NCBI RefSeq assembly: GCF_030386795.1
Contig: NZ_JANUQM010000004.1
Coordinates: 248,001-312,000 of the forward strand
DNA: 64,000 bases
From: Streptomyces sp. S.PNR 29
GTDB taxonomy: Bacteria; Actinomycetota; Actinomycetes; Streptomycetales; Streptomycetaceae
Reading direction: 5' to 3'
Part shown: positions 63,526-64,000 of the stretch, in pieces
Numbering within the stretch: position 1 is the first letter of the stretch
Layout: every line of letters begins with the position of its first letter
Made by a program: the position numbers and the translations under genes
Notes under the pieces: generated by a model
What the model was told of the DNA's origin: nothing
The model's input: the letters and a program-made list of their open reading frames with translations, nothing else
The model's database searches: none

Positions 63526-63582
63526 GTACGGGGATAGGAGTGAGGGACGACAGGCGATCAGGTGAGCGGGAGGCATGCGCAC

Positions 63583-64000
63583 ATGGGCATGAGCGTGACC
63601 ATCTCGGTGGCGACCGAGCAGGATGCCGAGCAGATCTTCCGGCTGCAGTACCTCTGTTTCCAGAGCGAGGCCGCGCTGTACGGCAACTACCGCATCGACC
63701 CGCTTGTCCAAACCCTCGACTCCGTCCGTCACGAGGTCGCCGAGGACTGCGTCTTCGTCGCGAGGCTCGGCGACGAGGTGGTCGGCTCGGTGCGCGGCAG
63801 CGTGACCGAGGACGGCGCGGCCTCCATCGGCAAGCTCTGTGTCCACCCCCGCCTCCAGGGCCACGGCATCGGCGCGCGGCTGCTGCGCGCGGCGGAAGCG
63901 GCGCTGGCGGAGGAGCGGGGCGCCAAGAAGTTCCGCCTCCACACCGGCCACCGCAGCGAGGGCAACCTGCGGTTGTACCGCCGGGTGGGATACCAGACGG
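63583..64000 (+). CDS. GNAT N-acetyltransferase, truncated by the window edge
   Basis: The first 139 codons of a GNAT acetyltransferase. Acetyl-CoA motif A is visible as IGKLCVHPRLQGHGIGARLLRAAE (R/Q-x-x-G-x-G pattern), followed by KKFRLHTGHRSEGNLRLYRRVGY. ATG 63583 has GGGAGG 9 bases before; an ATG two codons later is possible. The frame is open to the right edge. The substrate is not evident. Confidence 0.88.
   Translation, partial: MGMSVTISVATEQDAEQIFRLQYLCFQSEAALYGNYRIDPLVQTLDSVRHEVAEDCVFVARLGDEVVGSVRGSVTEDGAASIGKLCVHPRLQGHGIGARLLRAAEAALAEERGAKKFRLHTGHRSEGNLRLYRRVGYQT

Overview
The window is a contiguous piece of a Streptomyces chromosome. The evidence is the very high G+C content with strong third-position bias, frequent GTG starts, four-base ATGA/GTGA gene overlaps, a few rare TTA (bldA-dependent) codons, and gene content and order that match, from memory, the S. 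coelicolor SCO1564-SCO1625 region. This is ordinary core chromosome. I see no rRNA, tRNA, CRISPR array, prophage or secondary-metabolite cluster. The only mobile-like item is one small non-coding inverted-repeat element.

Layout. 1-6.0 kb: end of a GNAT acetyltransferase, a siderophore-interacting reductase behind an iron box, a 5'-3' exonuclease, and a two-gene glycine betaine-type ABC importer whose permease carries two fused substrate-binding domains. 6.3-8.6 kb: an XRE-cupin regulator, a metal/cobalamin-type binding protein and a LysR regulator. 8.9-14.0 kb: a glutamylation cluster (gamma-glutamyl hydrolase, FadR-type repressor, glnA4-like ligase, aldehyde dehydrogenase, short-chain dehydrogenase) that fits the Streptomyces gamma-glutamylethanolamide route; two similar inverted repeats look like its operators. 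14.0-22.0 kb: a DUF2510 protein, a PLP-dependent alanine-racemase-like enzyme, a proline-rich membrane anchor coupled to a mycosin-like protease, an MITE-like element, a beta-lactamase-fold hydrolase, SseB and DUF1844 proteins.

22.0-29.8 kb is translation: infC (apparent AUC start, attenuator-like leader), rpmI, rplT, an rRNA methyltransferase, a TTA-containing sensor kinase, pheS and pheT. 30-40.5 kb holds a PP2C phosphatase, an NsdA-like regulator, a Nudix hydrolase and a small membrane protein (both with TTA codons), 3-hydroxybutyryl-CoA dehydrogenase, a GHL10 hydrolase, DUF1918, a divergent EamA/MocR pair that shares its start-codon bases, DUF6461, a catalytically degenerate histidine phosphatase and DUF6314. 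40.6-43.1 kb is a secreted GH51 arabinofuranosidase.

43.9-57.4 kb is arginine biosynthesis in two blocks, argCJBDR and argG-argH, each headed by the same TGCATA-N4-TGCATG ARG box. Between them lies a flavin electron-transfer operon: a ferric-reductase-like membrane flavoprotein, a secreted protein with three FMN-binding domains, and ApbE, the flavin transferase that would charge it. It is followed by an L,D-transpeptidase-like protein, a PNPOx protein and a secreted protein with a duplicated domain. 57.5-64 kb holds an aldo/keto reductase, a TetR-regulated DHA2 efflux pump with an obvious operator, an acyltransferase, glycerophosphodiesterase glpQ1 with a probable PHO box, a small sigma-like factor and a truncated GNAT gene.

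The signals most worth following are the triplicated FMN-binding protein (two domains are 255/256 identical at DNA level), the CTAG-flanked element between two convergent genes, the infC AUC start, the lost catalytic histidines of the phosphatase, the paired operators of the glutamylation cluster, and the TTA codons.
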